Source: Alkalihalobacterium alkalinitrilicum
GTDB lineage: Bacteria; Bacillota; Bacilli; Bacillales; Bacillaceae_F
Reading direction: 5' to 3'
DNA length: 64,000 nt
Assembly (NCBI RefSeq): GCF_002019605.1
Contig: NZ_KV917368.1
Span: 3,255,517-3,319,516 of the forward strand
Part shown: piece after piece, positions 8,813 through 19,600 of the stretch
How positions within the stretch are numbered: position 1 is the first letter of the stretch
How the letters are laid out: every line of letters starts with the position of its first letter
The notes under the pieces: generated by a model
What the model was told of the DNA's origin: nothing
What the model saw: the letters and a program-made list of their open reading frames with translations, nothing else
Databases searched by the model: none
Translations under genes and position numbers: made by a program

Positions 8813-9187
8813 TTATCTTCTTCTCCGCTTTAGCACTACTAGGTTCGTCCCTTTTACTTTTACATATGGTCGAACATAACTCCTGTAGCTGATCGCTGCT
8901 AAAACATACACAATCGTAATTACAGGAATAGGGAGAATTAAAGCCTCTAATAGAACACGTAAAATTCCACCATGGTCTTTAAATGTTGATATCGAACTAT
9001 AAAGTGCTAACTGAGAAGTACTATAAAACATTAGCATGACTAGAACATTTATTATATGAAAAAAAAGTGATAGTCGACGTTCTTTTGTTTCACGTTCAAT
9101 GTTCCACTGAATTAATAAAACAAGGATCATAGAAATTAGGGCTGCGATTATTGAAATCGTATTAATTACACCATTTGTAAGTGACAT
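8813..9187 (-). CDS. Hypothetical small membrane protein
   Basis: A 124-residue protein that I do not recognise. Three hydrophobic segments can be seen: about 8-28 (ISIIAALISMILVLLIQW), about 42-65 and about 78-98. A highly basic tail ends RRRR. By the positive-inside rule the C-terminus faces the cytoplasm. The start follows GAGGG. It stands alone between moeA and the acyl-CoA synthetase; no partner is evident. Confidence 0.6.
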   Translation of the reverse strand: MSLTNGVINTISIIAALISMILVLLIQWNIERETKERRLSLFFHIINVLVMLMFYSTSQLALYSSISTFKDHGGILRVLLEALILPIPVITIVYVLAAISYRSYVRPYVKVKGTNLVVLKRRRR

Positions 9188-9289
9188 ATACTTATCCCTC
9201 GTTATAAAAAGATTTCTTTTATTATGTGCAATTTTTAATTTCTATTTGCAAAAATTAGAAAAACATGAAAAATATTTTTAAATAAACGT

Positions 9290-9370
9290 TTAATTAATTT
9301 GAATAAGAAACACAACGGTTCCAATCAGAACAGTGACTACACCAAAAATGTTCAACCATATTCTTTTCAT
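9290..9370 (-). CDS. Putative 26-residue membrane peptide
   Basis: ATG 9370 with GAAAGG six bases upstream opens a 26-codon frame. It has a basic start (MKR) followed by one hydrophobic helix (WLNIFGVVTVLIGTVVFLI) and ends QIN. This is the layout of single-span small membrane proteins. It lies 100 bases upstream of the 124-residue membrane protein gene on the same strand and may be co-transcribed. Function unknown. Confidence 0.45.
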   Translation of the reverse strand: MKRIWLNIFGVVTVLIGTVVFLIQIN

Positions 9371-9576
9371 AAACGACCTTTCCCCGAGATCGGTGCGTAA
9401 TTGTTACACAATATCCTCTCTTAAGACTTCTGTATAAGGGAACCTCCAAGCTCTTTTAAATTTCACCTTAACCTTTAAATAAAGTTCGTATTACTTGTAT
9501 TTTACCAACTTGGAATTATTGGTGAGGACTGGAAATAAATTATTCTACACAAAAAAGAGGTAAACTCCATAAAATA

Positions 9577-9632
9577 TGTGTACCCTCAACACGTCTAGAT
9601 GCTTAACATCTTACGTTAATGAAGGGTACACA
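9577..9632 (-). terminator. Hairpin downstream of the acyl-CoA synthetase gene
   Basis: Perfect 10-base arms TGTGTACCCT (9577-9586) and AGGGTACACA (9623-9632) enclose a smaller AGATG/CATCT hairpin. It stands 54 bases after the stop of the gene at 9686 and is followed on the minus strand by a weak T-rich run, so it is a probable terminator. Confidence 0.5.
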
Positions 9633-9685
9633 GACATTTAAGAGTCTTCCTCTTAATTCCTACTTACAACTATCTTTACAGTAGT

Positions 9686-11299
9686 TTACTGAATTTGAAA
9701 ATGCTCATTTAACTGATCACGTAACGCTCTTTTCAAGAATTTACCAACCGATGTTTTTGGAATTTCATCTAAAAAGACAACATCATCTGGTAACCACCAT
9801 TTTGCAAATAGTGGTGTTAAAAACTCGATAATATCTTCTTTCGTTACTTTTCCTTTATATTGTTCATGTAAAACAACGCATGCTAATGGTCTTTCTTGCC
9901 ATTGTGGATGAGGGATGGCAATAACGGCAGCTTCAAATACCGCATCATGAGCCATTAATCCATTTTCTAAATCAACAGATGAAATCCACTCGCCACCACT
10001 CTTAATGAGATCCTTTGTGCGGTCTACAAGTTTAATGACTCCCTCATCGTCAACTGTTGCCACATCTCCAGTATGAAGCCAACCATCACGGAACGCCTCT
10101 TTACTTCTTTCATCCTTATAGTACTCGTTGGCAATCCAAGGTCCACGGATAAGTAATTCTCCCATTTCTTCTCCATCCCAGTTCACTTCACCATTTTGAC
10201 CGACTACTTTAATCTCAAGTCCAGGAACAACTAACCCTTGTTTTGCTCGAATCGCAAGCTTTTCTTCTTCTGGTAAATCTGTTTGATAGCTTTTTAGTGT
10301 GGATGCGGTAACGATTGGGCATGTTTCCGTCATTCCATATGCATGAAGGAAAGGAATTCCGTATTTCACTTCAAATGCTTTAATCATTGCAGCTGGAGCA
10401 GCGGATCCACCACATAATACAGCTCTTAAACTACTTGTATCGTAGTTATTTTCCTCAAGTTCTTTTAATAGTCCTAACCAAATCGTTGGAACTCCTGCAG
10501 TAAGTGTTATTTTTTCGCTTTCAATAAGCTCAGCCAAAATTGTTGGAGTAAACTGGGCTCCTGGCATAACTTGTGAAGAACCAAACCACGTTGCTGCAAA
10601 TGGCATCCCCCATGCATTAGCATGGAACATCGGAACAACAGCCATACAACGATCTCCCTCTGAAATCGCTGCTGTATCTACTAATCCAAGCGCCATACTA
10701 TGTAAGAATATGCCACGGTGTGTATACACAACCCCTTTTGGATTCCCTGTTGTAGCAGATGTATAACAAATCCCTGCTGCTGAGTTCTCATCTATATCTT
10801 TAATAAACTCAAACTCTGGGTTTCCTTCAGCCAATAATTCTTCATAGGAATAAACAGGTGACAAACTTGTTTCTGGTACTTCACCATCTGTCATGACAAC
10901 ATAGGCTTTAACTGTTTTCAACTCGTCTTTTACATTTTCAAGTAATGGTAAGAGGTCACTATCTACTAGCATAACTTTGTCTTCAGCATGGTTGACAATG
11001 TAGGAAATATGCTCAGACGATAAACGAATGTTAACCGTATGTAGGACAGCCCCCAACCCTGGAATACCAAAGTAAGCTTCTAGATGTCGATGTGAGTTCC
11101 AAGCAAACGTAGCCACTCTATCACCTTGTTCAACACCTAATTTTTGTAACGCACTAGCTAACCGTCTTGTTCTCTCTCCAATTTCACGGTACGTATGTCG
11201 TTTTACCCCAGCTGGTGTTCTTGTGATAACTTCTTTTTTCGGAAAATACTTTTCTGCTCTTTCCATCATAGAAGAAATATTTAATGGTACATTCATCAT
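9686..11299 (-). CDS. Fatty-acyl-CoA synthetase (AMP-binding superfamily)
   Basis: A 537-residue ANL-superfamily ligase that activates a carboxylic acid to acyl-AMP and then acyl-CoA. The P-loop YTSATTGNPKGVVYTH lies at about 178-193. GMTETCP (A5), GWLHTGD (A7), VDRTKDLIKSGGEWIS (A8) and the A10 Lys in PKTSVGKFLKRAL are all present, so it should be active. Length and motifs match the medium/long-chain AlkK/DmdB-like branch rather than B. subtilis LcfA. The exact substrate cannot be set from sequence. A cre-like site lies about 170 bases upstream. Start preceded by GAGGAGGAG. Confidence 0.85.
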   Translation of the reverse strand: MMNVPLNISSMMERAEKYFPKKEVITRTPAGVKRHTYREIGERTRRLASALQKLGVEQGDRVATFAWNSHRHLEAYFGIPGLGAVLHTVNIRLSSEHISYIVNHAEDKVMLVDSDLLPLLENVKDELKTVKAYVVMTDGEVPETSLSPVYSYEELLAEGNPEFEFIKDIDENSAAGICYTSATTGNPKGVVYTHRGIFLHSMALGLVDTAAISEGDRCMAVVPMFHANAWGMPFAATWFGSSQVMPGAQFTPTILAELIESEKITLTAGVPTIWLGLLKELEENNYDTSSLRAVLCGGSAAPAAMIKAFEVKYGIPFLHAYGMTETCPIVTASTLKSYQTDLPEEEKLAIRAKQGLVVPGLEIKVVGQNGEVNWDGEEMGELLIRGPWIANEYYKDERSKEAFRDGWLHTGDVATVDDEGVIKLVDRTKDLIKSGGEWISSVDLENGLMAHDAVFEAAVIAIPHPQWQERPLACVVLHEQYKGKVTKEDIIEFLTPLFAKWWLPDDVVFLDEIPKTSVGKFLKRALRDQLNEHFQIQ

Positions 11300-11624
11300 A
11301 AGAGAAACTCCTCCTCAAACTCATTTAATATTTATAATGTCAGCTTAAAAAGCTGTATTACACATTTTTATGACACCATCACCTTAGTATCACATTCCAG
11401 ATAGCTTACAATTAAGGTAGAAAAGCTGAGCATTCGCTCTCCCGCTTACATTTTTCACTAAGCACCTAGTTGTAAGCGCTTCCTATTTTATGTTTTTTAT
11501 CAGCTGTCTCTATTGAGTTAAACAATGTTTCGCTATTCAAATGGTAGTTTAAAACTCATTCAATTATATAGTATTGGTCCATTCACACACTTTAAAATCA
11601 TATGTTGGAAAGTGCTCTACCATT
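11300..11624. other. Promoter region of the acyl-CoA synthetase gene
   Basis: A 325-base gap. It holds the cre-like site described separately, and a TCATTCA half-site at about 11553 that resembles half of the B. subtilis FadR operator. No gene is visible. Confidence 0.35.
11471..11484 (-). promoter_or_regulatory. Possible CcpA (cre) site
   Basis: The palindromic core AAGCGCTT stands in a context with two mismatches to the usual 14-base cre consensus. A site ahead of a fatty acid catabolism gene would fit carbon catabolite control. Based on visual match only. Confidence 0.3.
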
Positions 11625-12515
11625 CTATTTTTTTGTTAAATGTTCAAGTAGGTGAGGTTGCTCAACACTAAGCCATAAATACAGACTTGCATAACTTGAA
11701 TATGGCTTCCAATCTTTTGCCATTTCTATAACTTCCTCAGCTTTTGGTTTGGTGTCCAATTGGTATAAGCGTTTTAAAGCATTTTGGATCCCAACGTCTG
11801 CAGCTGGCAATAAGTTAGGTCGCCCTAAACCAAATAATAGGAAGCTTTCTGCTGTCCACTTTCCTATCCCACGAATCTGTACTAATGTCTCCATTACTTC
11901 TTCATCTCGCTGATCGCGGAAGGCTTCCAGATTGACTTCGCCACTCATAATTCGTTTAGAAGTATCAATGATATATTCCGCTTTTCGTTGACTAAACTGT
12001 AATTTACGAAGTTGTTCGACTCTCAGTTCACAGACCTGCTCTGGGCGTGGGTAAAATAACACACCCTCTATTTCGTAACCAAACTCATTAACAAATCGAG
12101 AGGTCAGTTCGTGTGCAAACTTCATATTTAACTGTTGATGTATAATTGTTTTCATTAAACACCCATATAAATCAAAATCACAAACAATGGGTGCACCATG
12201 AAATATTTCAAATAAAGCTGCTAGCTTCGTATGCTGGAAATGTTCTTTAATCGGTTGAAGATCAACGTTCCATAGAAAAATAGTCTCTAATTTTTCAAGT
12301 GTCTTTTCTTTGTCAGAAATATTTCCACTAATGATTACTTTCGTTGTATCGTCTGTTTGAGAAAATGAGAGCGTTACAACTTCATTTTCAGCATATATTG
12401 GAACTTTAACTTCTTGATTTATGAGATCAACAACATGGAGTGGATCATTCGATAACCTTTTAAGCATATGTGAAACGGAATAAGGTGTTTTGATTTCAAG
12501 TATCATTTCATTCAT
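11625..12515 (-). CDS. yfjP: DNA-3-methyladenine glycosylase II (AlkA/YfjP type)
   Basis: A base-excision repair glycosylase that removes alkylated purines. The helix-hairpin-helix is seen in LVQIRGIGKWTAESFLL near residues 210-226, followed by the catalytic Asp in LLPAADVGIQNAL. The N-terminal 120 residues form the mixed domain found in AlkA, and the 296-residue length agrees with B. subtilis YfjP. ATG 12515 has AAGGAG eight bases ahead. Single gene. Confidence 0.88.
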   Translation of the reverse strand: MNEMILEIKTPYSVSHMLKRLSNDPLHVVDLINQEVKVPIYAENEVVTLSFSQTDDTTKVIISGNISDKEKTLEKLETIFLWNVDLQPIKEHFQHTKLAALFEIFHGAPIVCDFDLYGCLMKTIIHQQLNMKFAHELTSRFVNEFGYEIEGVLFYPRPEQVCELRVEQLRKLQFSQRKAEYIIDTSKRIMSGEVNLEAFRDQRDEEVMETLVQIRGIGKWTAESFLLFGLGRPNLLPAADVGIQNALKRLYQLDTKPKAEEVIEMAKDWKPYSSYASLYLWLSVEQPHLLEHLTKK

Positions 12516-12684
12516 ATAGAAAACTCCTTACTGGTTTCATTAAAAAAATTATCATAAATTACACTAGTTATATAATACGCTACGATTTCCTTTTTTCCTC
12601 CTTTAATTTACAAAAAATTTAGTATTTTAAATATTTAATTGTATTTTAAAGTCAAAATGCAATCATACTTACTCAAAAACCAAA

Positions 12685-12782
12685 AGGCTGTCCCATTTTA
12701 GTTATGCCGCTCTAACTCTACCAATATAGTTTCATTAAAATAATGAAACCTTATCACCATTAGAAACTGACATAGACAGCCT
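12685..12782 (-). terminator. Long-range terminator of the aldehyde dehydrogenase gene
   Basis: Arms AGGCTGTC (12685-12692) and GACAGCCT (12775-12782) are perfectly complementary. A second hairpin TTTCATTA/TAATGAAA sits in the loop. On the minus strand the structure follows the gene ending at 12797 and leads into a T-rich run. Confidence 0.6.
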
Positions 12783-12796
12783 ATTATATTGGAAAC

Positions 12797-14170
12797 TTAT
12801 TTTATTAATCGCCTTAATATACTCAATCCACCTTTAGTATTGTGATACCTAAAGGGGATATCCATTTTCGTTGACTGGTGTAACACACCTTTATCGTGTG
12901 AAAATGCGTCAAAGCTATATTTACCATGATATGCACCCATTCCACTCGAACCTACACCACCGAAAGGTAGTTGAGAGGAGCCTACATGGTAGACAACATC
13001 ATTAATACAACCCCCACCAAACGATATATGGGTAATAATATGTTGCTCTGTCTTTTTATTCTCTGTAAATAAATACAGTGCTAATGGATTAGGACGTTTT
13101 CGAACCATTTCGATTACTTCTTTTTCAGTTTCATATTCAAAAACGGGAAGAATTGGTCCAAAAATTTCCTCCTGCATAACAGCGGAATCCAAAGAAACAT
13201 TTTCTAAAATTGTCGGCTCGATAAAGCGACGTTCTTTAATAGAACGTCCACCGAAAATAATTGTTCCATCTTTCATATAATTGGTTAAACGGTCAAAATG
13301 TCGTTCATTAACGACCATCGGGAAATCAGAGTTTCGTGAAACATCCTCACCAAACTGCTCCTTAATTTGTTGAGTTAATTTGTCTAAAAATTGTTCTTTG
13401 ATACTTCTATGCACGAGTAAATAATCAGGAGCGACACATGTTTGTCCTGCATTGGTGAATTTCCCCCAGACGATACGTTTGGCAGCCACATCTAACTTTG
13501 CATCTTTATGAACAATCGTCGGACTCTTTCCGCCAAGTTCAAGCGTAATTGGCGTTAAGTTCTTCGCTGCAGCTTCCATGACAACCTTTCCAACCGCAAC
13601 ACTGCCTGTAAAAAAGATATGGTCAAACTTCAAAGCTAGAAGTGCTTTACTTGTTTCTACATCGCCTTCAACAACTGCAATATACCGTTCCTCAAACGTC
13701 TTTTGTAAAATATGAGTAAGTATGGCTGATGTATGTGGTGTTAATTCAGATGGCTTAATTACTGCACAACAGCCTGCGGCCATTGCTCCAATTAACGGAG
13801 CAATTGTTAGGTTTACGGGGTAATTCCACGGAGAAATGATTAATGAAACACCATACGGCTCGGGATAAATATAACTACCAGAGCCGACATGCGTCATTGG
13901 CGTCTTGACTTTCCTGGGCTTCGCCCAGCTTTTTACATGTTTCACTGTTTCAGAAATTTCATTATAAAGGACACCAAGTTCAGTAAGATAGGCTTCAAAA
14001 TCAGACTTATTTAAATCTTTTCGTAACGCTTCACCAATTTGCTTTTCATTAGCTTTTAAAGCTTTTTTTAGTTTCTTAAGTTGTTTAATACGAAAATGAA
14101 TATCCTTTGTCTCTCCACTATAGAAATAATCTTTTTGCATCTGAAGAAGTGTTTCATACGATTCGCTCAT
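12797..14170 (-). CDS. ywdH: NAD(P)-dependent aldehyde dehydrogenase (YwdH type)
   Basis: Oxidises an aldehyde to the acid. The 457-residue length and the C-terminal hydrophobic/basic tail match the class 3-like, fatty-aldehyde branch typified by B. subtilis YwdH. Visible motifs: ISPWNYPVNLTIAP (cofactor binding), FTGSVAVGK, the catalytic Glu in VTLELGGKSP (about 211) and the catalytic Cys in NAGQTCVAPDY (about 245). Start preceded by GGGGGAA. Substrate unknown; membrane association through the tail is an inference. Confidence 0.85.
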   Translation of the reverse strand: MSESYETLLQMQKDYFYSGETKDIHFRIKQLKKLKKALKANEKQIGEALRKDLNKSDFEAYLTELGVLYNEISETVKHVKSWAKPRKVKTPMTHVGSGSYIYPEPYGVSLIISPWNYPVNLTIAPLIGAMAAGCCAVIKPSELTPHTSAILTHILQKTFEERYIAVVEGDVETSKALLALKFDHIFFTGSVAVGKVVMEAAAKNLTPITLELGGKSPTIVHKDAKLDVAAKRIVWGKFTNAGQTCVAPDYLLVHRSIKEQFLDKLTQQIKEQFGEDVSRNSDFPMVVNERHFDRLTNYMKDGTIIFGGRSIKERRFIEPTILENVSLDSAVMQEEIFGPILPVFEYETEKEVIEMVRKRPNPLALYLFTENKKTEQHIITHISFGGGCINDVVYHVGSSQLPFGGVGSSGMGAYHGKYSFDAFSHDKGVLHQSTKMDIPFRYHNTKGGLSILRRLIK

Positions 14171-14298
14171 AACAATTCCCCCATCTCAACTTGTTAAAAG
14201 TCTTTCATGTAACCTTAGACCTTGTTTGATGTGTTTATTTTCTCCCTTTACAACTCCACATAGAGCACAAAGGCTAACTTCTATCAGTAAAGGGATTG

Positions 14299-14931
14299 TT
14301 ATTTACGCCCATAATCGGCCTTAATTTCTCCCCATAATTCAGTATGCCACTTGAGAATTGGATTTTTGTATGTGTTCGTCTTTAACCACTTTTCTGCTCG
14401 TTCCACTAACGACCATATATACTCAGTCTCTTTATCACGTTTTAAATTTGAATTTACTTTTTTATCTTTTACCCATTTCATCGCTGTTTTTGAATCCGAG
14501 TAAACTGGTGTCTCTTCTTTTCCTTGTTGTTTTAACCATGCTAATCCATGAACGATCGCTAAAAATTCACCCATATTATTCGTACCAATATGTATTTCGG
14601 GATGTGAGAATAAAATTTCTCCTGTTTTAGTATGAACTCCTTTATATTCAACGATTCCAGGGTTTCCTCTACAACCAACATCGACCGATACACTGTCCCA
14701 AATGACATCACCTACTGGCGCTTTAACTTTTGATTGAACTGACTTTTTTGCAAACGAATTCTTTATTGGGGCTTTGCCATTTGAAAAAGCAGCTTCCGCT
14801 TCTGCTTTACTTTCGAACGATTTAAATCGTGCTCCTTGAAATCCTTTAACTTGCTTTTCACATTCGGCCCATGTGTTAAATATTCCTGTTTTTCTTCCAC
14901 TCCAAACCACATAATATTTCTTTTTAGCCAA
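14299..14931 (-). CDS. rnhA: Ribonuclease HI with N-terminal hybrid-binding (viroplasmin-like) domain
   Basis: Degrades RNA in RNA:DNA hybrids. The first 45 residues (KKKYYVVWSGRKTGIF and GFQGARFKSF) form the hybrid-binding domain; the rest is RNase H. The sequence closely follows B. halodurans RNase HI, including all four acidic residues: VDVGCRGNPG (Asp), TNNMGEFLAI (Glu), YSDSKTA (Asp) and KADYGRK (last Asp). That protein begins with MAK just before KYYVVW, which points to the TTG at 14931 (GGGGTG six bases ahead) as the start rather than the GTG at 14940. Follows the MATE gene on the same strand. Confidence 0.9.
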   Translation of the reverse strand: MAKKKYYVVWSGRKTGIFNTWAECEKQVKGFQGARFKSFESKAEAEAAFSNGKAPIKNSFAKKSVQSKVKAPVGDVIWDSVSVDVGCRGNPGIVEYKGVHTKTGEILFSHPEIHIGTNNMGEFLAIVHGLAWLKQQGKEETPVYSDSKTAMKWVKDKKVNSNLKRDKETEYIWSLVERAEKWLKTNTYKNPILKWHTELWGEIKADYGRK

Positions 14932-14973
14932 TCCTCTCACCCCAATTTAAATTTATAATACAATTTATTTCCT

Positions 14974-16332
14974 CTAAAGTTTTGTGTCTACGACGAACTT
15001 TCTTTGAACTACAATTAATCGATACAATAATGCGATAGCACAACATGCAAGTCCTGTTATTAAACCAACCCAATATCCATATGGTCCAAGCGGTGTAAAA
15101 TTGGCGGTTATATAACCCGTAGGAAGTCCAATAATCCAAAAAGAAACAAGTGCCATGACGAACGGTATATTAACGTCTTTATAACCCCTCAATGCTCCTT
15201 GAATTGGTGTTGCTAGAGCATCAGAAATTTGGAAGAAAATGGCATACAAAAGAAAGTGTTGAATTAAGAGTAACACGATCGGATCATTGGAATAAAGTTC
15301 AGCTACTGGTCCTCTTGTGACATATAAAATTAATGAAGCAACAATGGAAAATAAAACAGCAAACCCGATCCCTAAATAGCTATATTGCTTTGCATCTTGC
15401 AAACGTTTTGCTCCAACTTCATATCCAACCGCAATCGTTAACGCAAATGCAATGCTCATGGGTATCATATAAAGTAAAGAAGCAAAATTAATAGCAGCTT
15501 GGTGTGCTGCGATCGTTTCTGTGTTAAATTGACTCATCAGTAAAGTAACTGCTGCAAAAATACTCGTTTCAAAAAAGATAGTAAACCCAATCGGTAGGCC
15601 TAGTAACAATAGCTCTTTCCAGGCTGAAAAGGAAAAACGAAAAAAAGTTTTAAAAATTAGATATTCTGAAAATGGACGAACTTTTATAACAACAAAAAGA
15701 GCAATACCGAATATAAACCAATAAGTAATAGAAGAGGCGTATCCTGCTCCGATCCCCCCCAACCTCGGAAAACCAAAGTAACCAAAAATAAGAATATAGT
15801 TAAAAAAGATGTTAATCGGTAAGGCAAGGAGCGTAATAACCATCGTTACACGCGTTTGCCCAAGTGAATCAAAAAAACATCGAAGAACAGTATATAAAAA
15901 TAACGGTAAAATACCAAATGACAATCCAATTAAATAATGTTTAGCAATATGCCTTACTTCATCTGTTAAACTCATTACGTTAAGGAGGGGATTAAGAACG
16001 AAAACACCAGCTATGATAATGACAGCGACAATCGCCAAAGATAAGTATATCGCTTGAATTACAGAAAAAGCCACGTTATCATACTTTTCAGCCCCTATTT
16101 CTTGCGCTAATATCGGCGTTAGTGCCATTAATATTCCAACAAGACCTGTAAAAATAGGTAACCAAATACTTGATCCAATCGCTACACCCGCTAAATCATC
16201 GGCACCCGCTTGTCCTGACATTGTTGTATCAAAAAAATTCATTCCATAAAGTCCTAGTTGTGTAATTAGAATGGGGACGAGGATATACATTAACAATCGT
16301 AACTTTTCCCGCCACGTTTTAGTTTGTTTCAT
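14974..16332 (-). CDS. MATE family multidrug/sodium antiporter
   Basis: A 452-residue integral membrane exporter with the twelve-helix, two-lobe arrangement of the MATE family. The N-terminal TQLGLYGMNFFDTTMSGQAG segment is the usual signature, repeated in weaker form in the second half (ISDALATPIQGALRGYKDVN). It resembles NorM/YojI-type proteins that export cationic compounds by Na+ or H+ exchange. ATG 16332 is preferred over a GTG four codons upstream. 42 bases before rnhA, possibly one transcript. Confidence 0.88.
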   Translation of the reverse strand: MKQTKTWREKLRLLMYILVPILITQLGLYGMNFFDTTMSGQAGADDLAGVAIGSSIWLPIFTGLVGILMALTPILAQEIGAEKYDNVAFSVIQAIYLSLAIVAVIIIAGVFVLNPLLNVMSLTDEVRHIAKHYLIGLSFGILPLFLYTVLRCFFDSLGQTRVTMVITLLALPINIFFNYILIFGYFGFPRLGGIGAGYASSITYWFIFGIALFVVIKVRPFSEYLIFKTFFRFSFSAWKELLLLGLPIGFTIFFETSIFAAVTLLMSQFNTETIAAHQAAINFASLLYMIPMSIAFALTIAVGYEVGAKRLQDAKQYSYLGIGFAVLFSIVASLILYVTRGPVAELYSNDPIVLLLIQHFLLYAIFFQISDALATPIQGALRGYKDVNIPFVMALVSFWIIGLPTGYITANFTPLGPYGYWVGLITGLACCAIALLYRLIVVQRKFVVDTKL

Positions 16333-16439
16333 GGTGCGACCCACTTTCTTTTCTCGAACATTATCTTCAAATACTATTACAACGAATTTATATATTAATG
16401 TCTAGTAATTGCTAGATAATTATTTATACAATTAAAGAA

Positions 16440-16496
16440 AAGGCGCCAGACACCATTAACGATTCCAAAAGTTAAGGGTGTTAGCACCTTTTCAAC
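16440..16496. terminator. Imperfect stem-loop with T-run
   Basis: AAAAGGCGCCAGACACC and GGTGTTAGCACCTTTT are largely complementary with a few mismatches and wobble pairs around a 20-base loop. It sits between the MATE gene and a receptor remnant. It could end transcription in either direction. Confidence 0.4.
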
Positions 16497-16508
16497 CACT
16501 TTATTTTT

Positions 16509-16631
16509 TTATTTAAGTCTAAACTTATCCACATGGTTTGCTAACTTATTGGACATTGCCGTAATCGCACCAACATTATTGACCATATTCTTTAGTGCTT
16601 CACATTGCTCTTCAGAAGAAGCTGCCACTCC
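16509..16631 (-). pseudogene. C-terminal remnant of a methyl-accepting chemotaxis protein
   Basis: An open stretch of 40 codons reads SSEEQCEALKNMVNN, then ANHVDKFRLK and a stop. This matches the last helix of chemotaxis receptors, which usually ends with SSEEQ...L..MA..L..LV..F. It starts right after an in-frame stop, so the rest of the gene is lost. Confidence 0.55.
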
Positions 16632-16696
16632 TCAGCTACTATAGGCTTGATATCATAACAGGAGGCAGCACAAAACAGTCATCCACAAAACTTTCT

Positions 16697-19600
16697 TTAT
16701 TCATTAATTGATACACAGTTTTGGGTTTGAACAAAATAAATATTCATTTCTCCTACTGGTTCATTCGTCATTTCTTCCCAAGCTTGTTTATACAAATTAA
16801 TTTGCTTTGCATAATGCATTTTAAGCTTTTCAATATCTTCTTTTTTAGTAAAACGATCCGTCTTATAATCAACAATAATCCACTGGTCATTTTCTTTGAA
16901 TATCAAGTCGATGATACCCGTTAATAACGTCTCACCCTTTTCTTCTCGGAACAGTGGATGACCTTCTTGGATTGACACTGTAAACGGTATTTCTGCATAC
17001 CATTCGTCAGATTGCTTACACCTTTCCCAAAGCGCCGATTGTAGAAATGCTTCAATGGCATCATTTACTTCTTTTGCACGCTCTATTGGGAATTCATATT
17101 TTACAAGAAGTTCTTCAATAACCTCGTTTCTGTCCCCTTTTCCCTGTAACACAGCTTCAAAAGCTTCATGAATGACACTCCCCCAATCCTTTCCACCGCC
17201 AGTCTCTCGTGCTATCCCAAGCAATGAAATGTCATCTTCTGTACGATCGGTCGGTCGCTCCATTTCATATGTCTTTTGTATTAATCGATCAGCCCAGTGC
17301 AATACTTGTTCTTTAATTCCTTTCCATTCTTCTAAGTCAATTACTTTTCTATTCGATACTTCGGGCTTAACAATATCTTCAGGTACCTGAAAATCTTCTA
17401 ATTTTATGCCTACAATTAAATCATGCCATGGATTATTTTTTTCATTTCCCTTATCCATGTTACTAATTACGAGTGTTGTTTCTGCACGAGTCGCTGCCAC
17501 ATAAACGAGACGCATTTCCTCGGCTCTTAAATATTCATACTCTTCCGCCTGTAATTGTCTCCAGTTTGGCGGCTGAGCCATCAACTCATCTTTTTCATTA
17601 TTAAAACAGAAGTATCCAATCGATTGTTCTTGCTCACGTTGAATGTGTCGGCCAATTTTACCTTTTTGATCAACAAACTTCTTTGGATGTGCTAGAAATA
17701 CAATCGGTGCCTCTAGTCCTTTTGATTTATGAACATTCATCACACGAACTGCATTTTCTTCTTCTGGTAATGTCATTTCCTCCATGGATTCATCGACAAT
17801 AAGTTGTTCTAATCGTTCAACTACTGAATGAAATTCAGATTGTCCGCCCGCTTCATAAGCCCTTATTTTTTCAAGTACTTGGTATACTCTTGTATAGTCG
17901 CGTTTATTTTTTTCTAAATTCATATACAATGGCAATAAACCTACATCCATCATAATCTTTTCTATTGAAGTTGAAGGCATATCCCTCCTACGCCATAAGA
18001 AATACTGTCTTAATTTGTCAAAAGCAATCGTTAAAATTTCTCGATCCGCTGTTTCTAATGACTCGGGAATGTTTGCAAATAACGAGAGTCTTCCCCCATT
18101 AGTTGTAAAATGATACAAAAGCTTATCACTCACTCCAAAGAAAGGGCCTCTTAATACTGCGGCAGCGTAAAGAGAGTTTGTTGGTTCCGCTAAAAACTTT
18201 AATACGTATAATAAAGCACGCAGCTCTTCATCCTCAGCTAAACTTACCTCTCCTGTTGTCATCACAGGAATACTATACTCTTCTAACTTTTTCGCATAAT
18301 CATCAATTCCACCGTTATAACGAGTAAGAACCATGAAATCTCGAGGTTGTGCTTCATTGTTCATAAGTTTGGATCGAATATACCTCGCAATTCCATCCGC
18401 ATCGGCTTCAATAACTTCCGCTGTTTTCCTAGCATTTGGAACGGTCCATTTATATATGCCCATTTGTTGATCTTCGTCGGGCTCATTTCTTTTAACGGAA
18501 TTTAACGGTCGATAGGCAGCTTGATAACTTGTCTCTTGTTCAGGAAGGTGTTGAATAAACACTTGATTTAAAGGCTCAGTAACAAGACTTGTTGTTCGGA
18601 AATTCATCGTTAAGTTAAGAGCCTCCCCACCTGTACTTGCAATCATTTCTTTCACTCGCTGATAAATATCGATATCCGCACGTCGGAAACGGTAAATCGA
18701 CTGCTTCGGATCACCTACTACAAATAGGGATCCTTGACGTGGTGTTAACTTTGTCCAATTTTTTTCTTCCGCTTCTTCACCTGTCAAATACATCATGAGT
18801 TCTGCTTGGATCGGATCAGTGTCTTGAAACTCATCCACTAGAAGACATCTGTACTTTTTTTGAAAATATCGTCGAACTTCACTATTTTCTTTTAATAGTT
18901 TCGCCGATTCCGAAAGGAGGTCTTGAAAGTTTAGGGAAGAACGCTTCTTTTTAAGGTCTTGATAGTACACTAATGCTGGATTTAGGAACGGAATTAGTTG
19001 ACTATGACAATACTCAAACCAACTTTCTAATACAGGTGCCACTGATTCTGAAAGTATAATTTGTCGTTCATCCCTTATTTCTTTAGCTACATCATTATCT
19101 TTCCAGCGGTTTAACGTCACTGTTGTTTTCTTTTGATATGGTCTTAACATTGAAACTTTTGTTTTATCTTTGCTTATATCAAAATATTTCAATTCTCGAA
19201 TCGTCCGAACAATTTTCTTTTGTAGAGAGTCGTACCCTTTATCAGGTTCTTCATCAGGAAGATTCGTTTTCACATACTCAATAAACGCTTTTAGTTCTGA
19301 AAAAACTTCATCCAAAGTTGGTCTATCTGTTTCTTCATAAAACCATATAACATCCGCATATTCGCGTAACTCATGCAAGTTTTCTCTTAATGAAGCGACA
19401 TCAATCCCTAACTCCGCTAGTTCATTAAGTTTTTCAGGCGATTTTATACGAACATCATTAATATATCGTTCCCACGCTTCATCAGCGATCATCTTGTCCT
19501 CACGCTCATCTAACTCTTTAAAGTCAAAGTCTAGCCCCGCTTCGACTGGACGTTCACGTAATAACCTAGCACAAAAGGAATGAACGGTTCCTAAATAACA

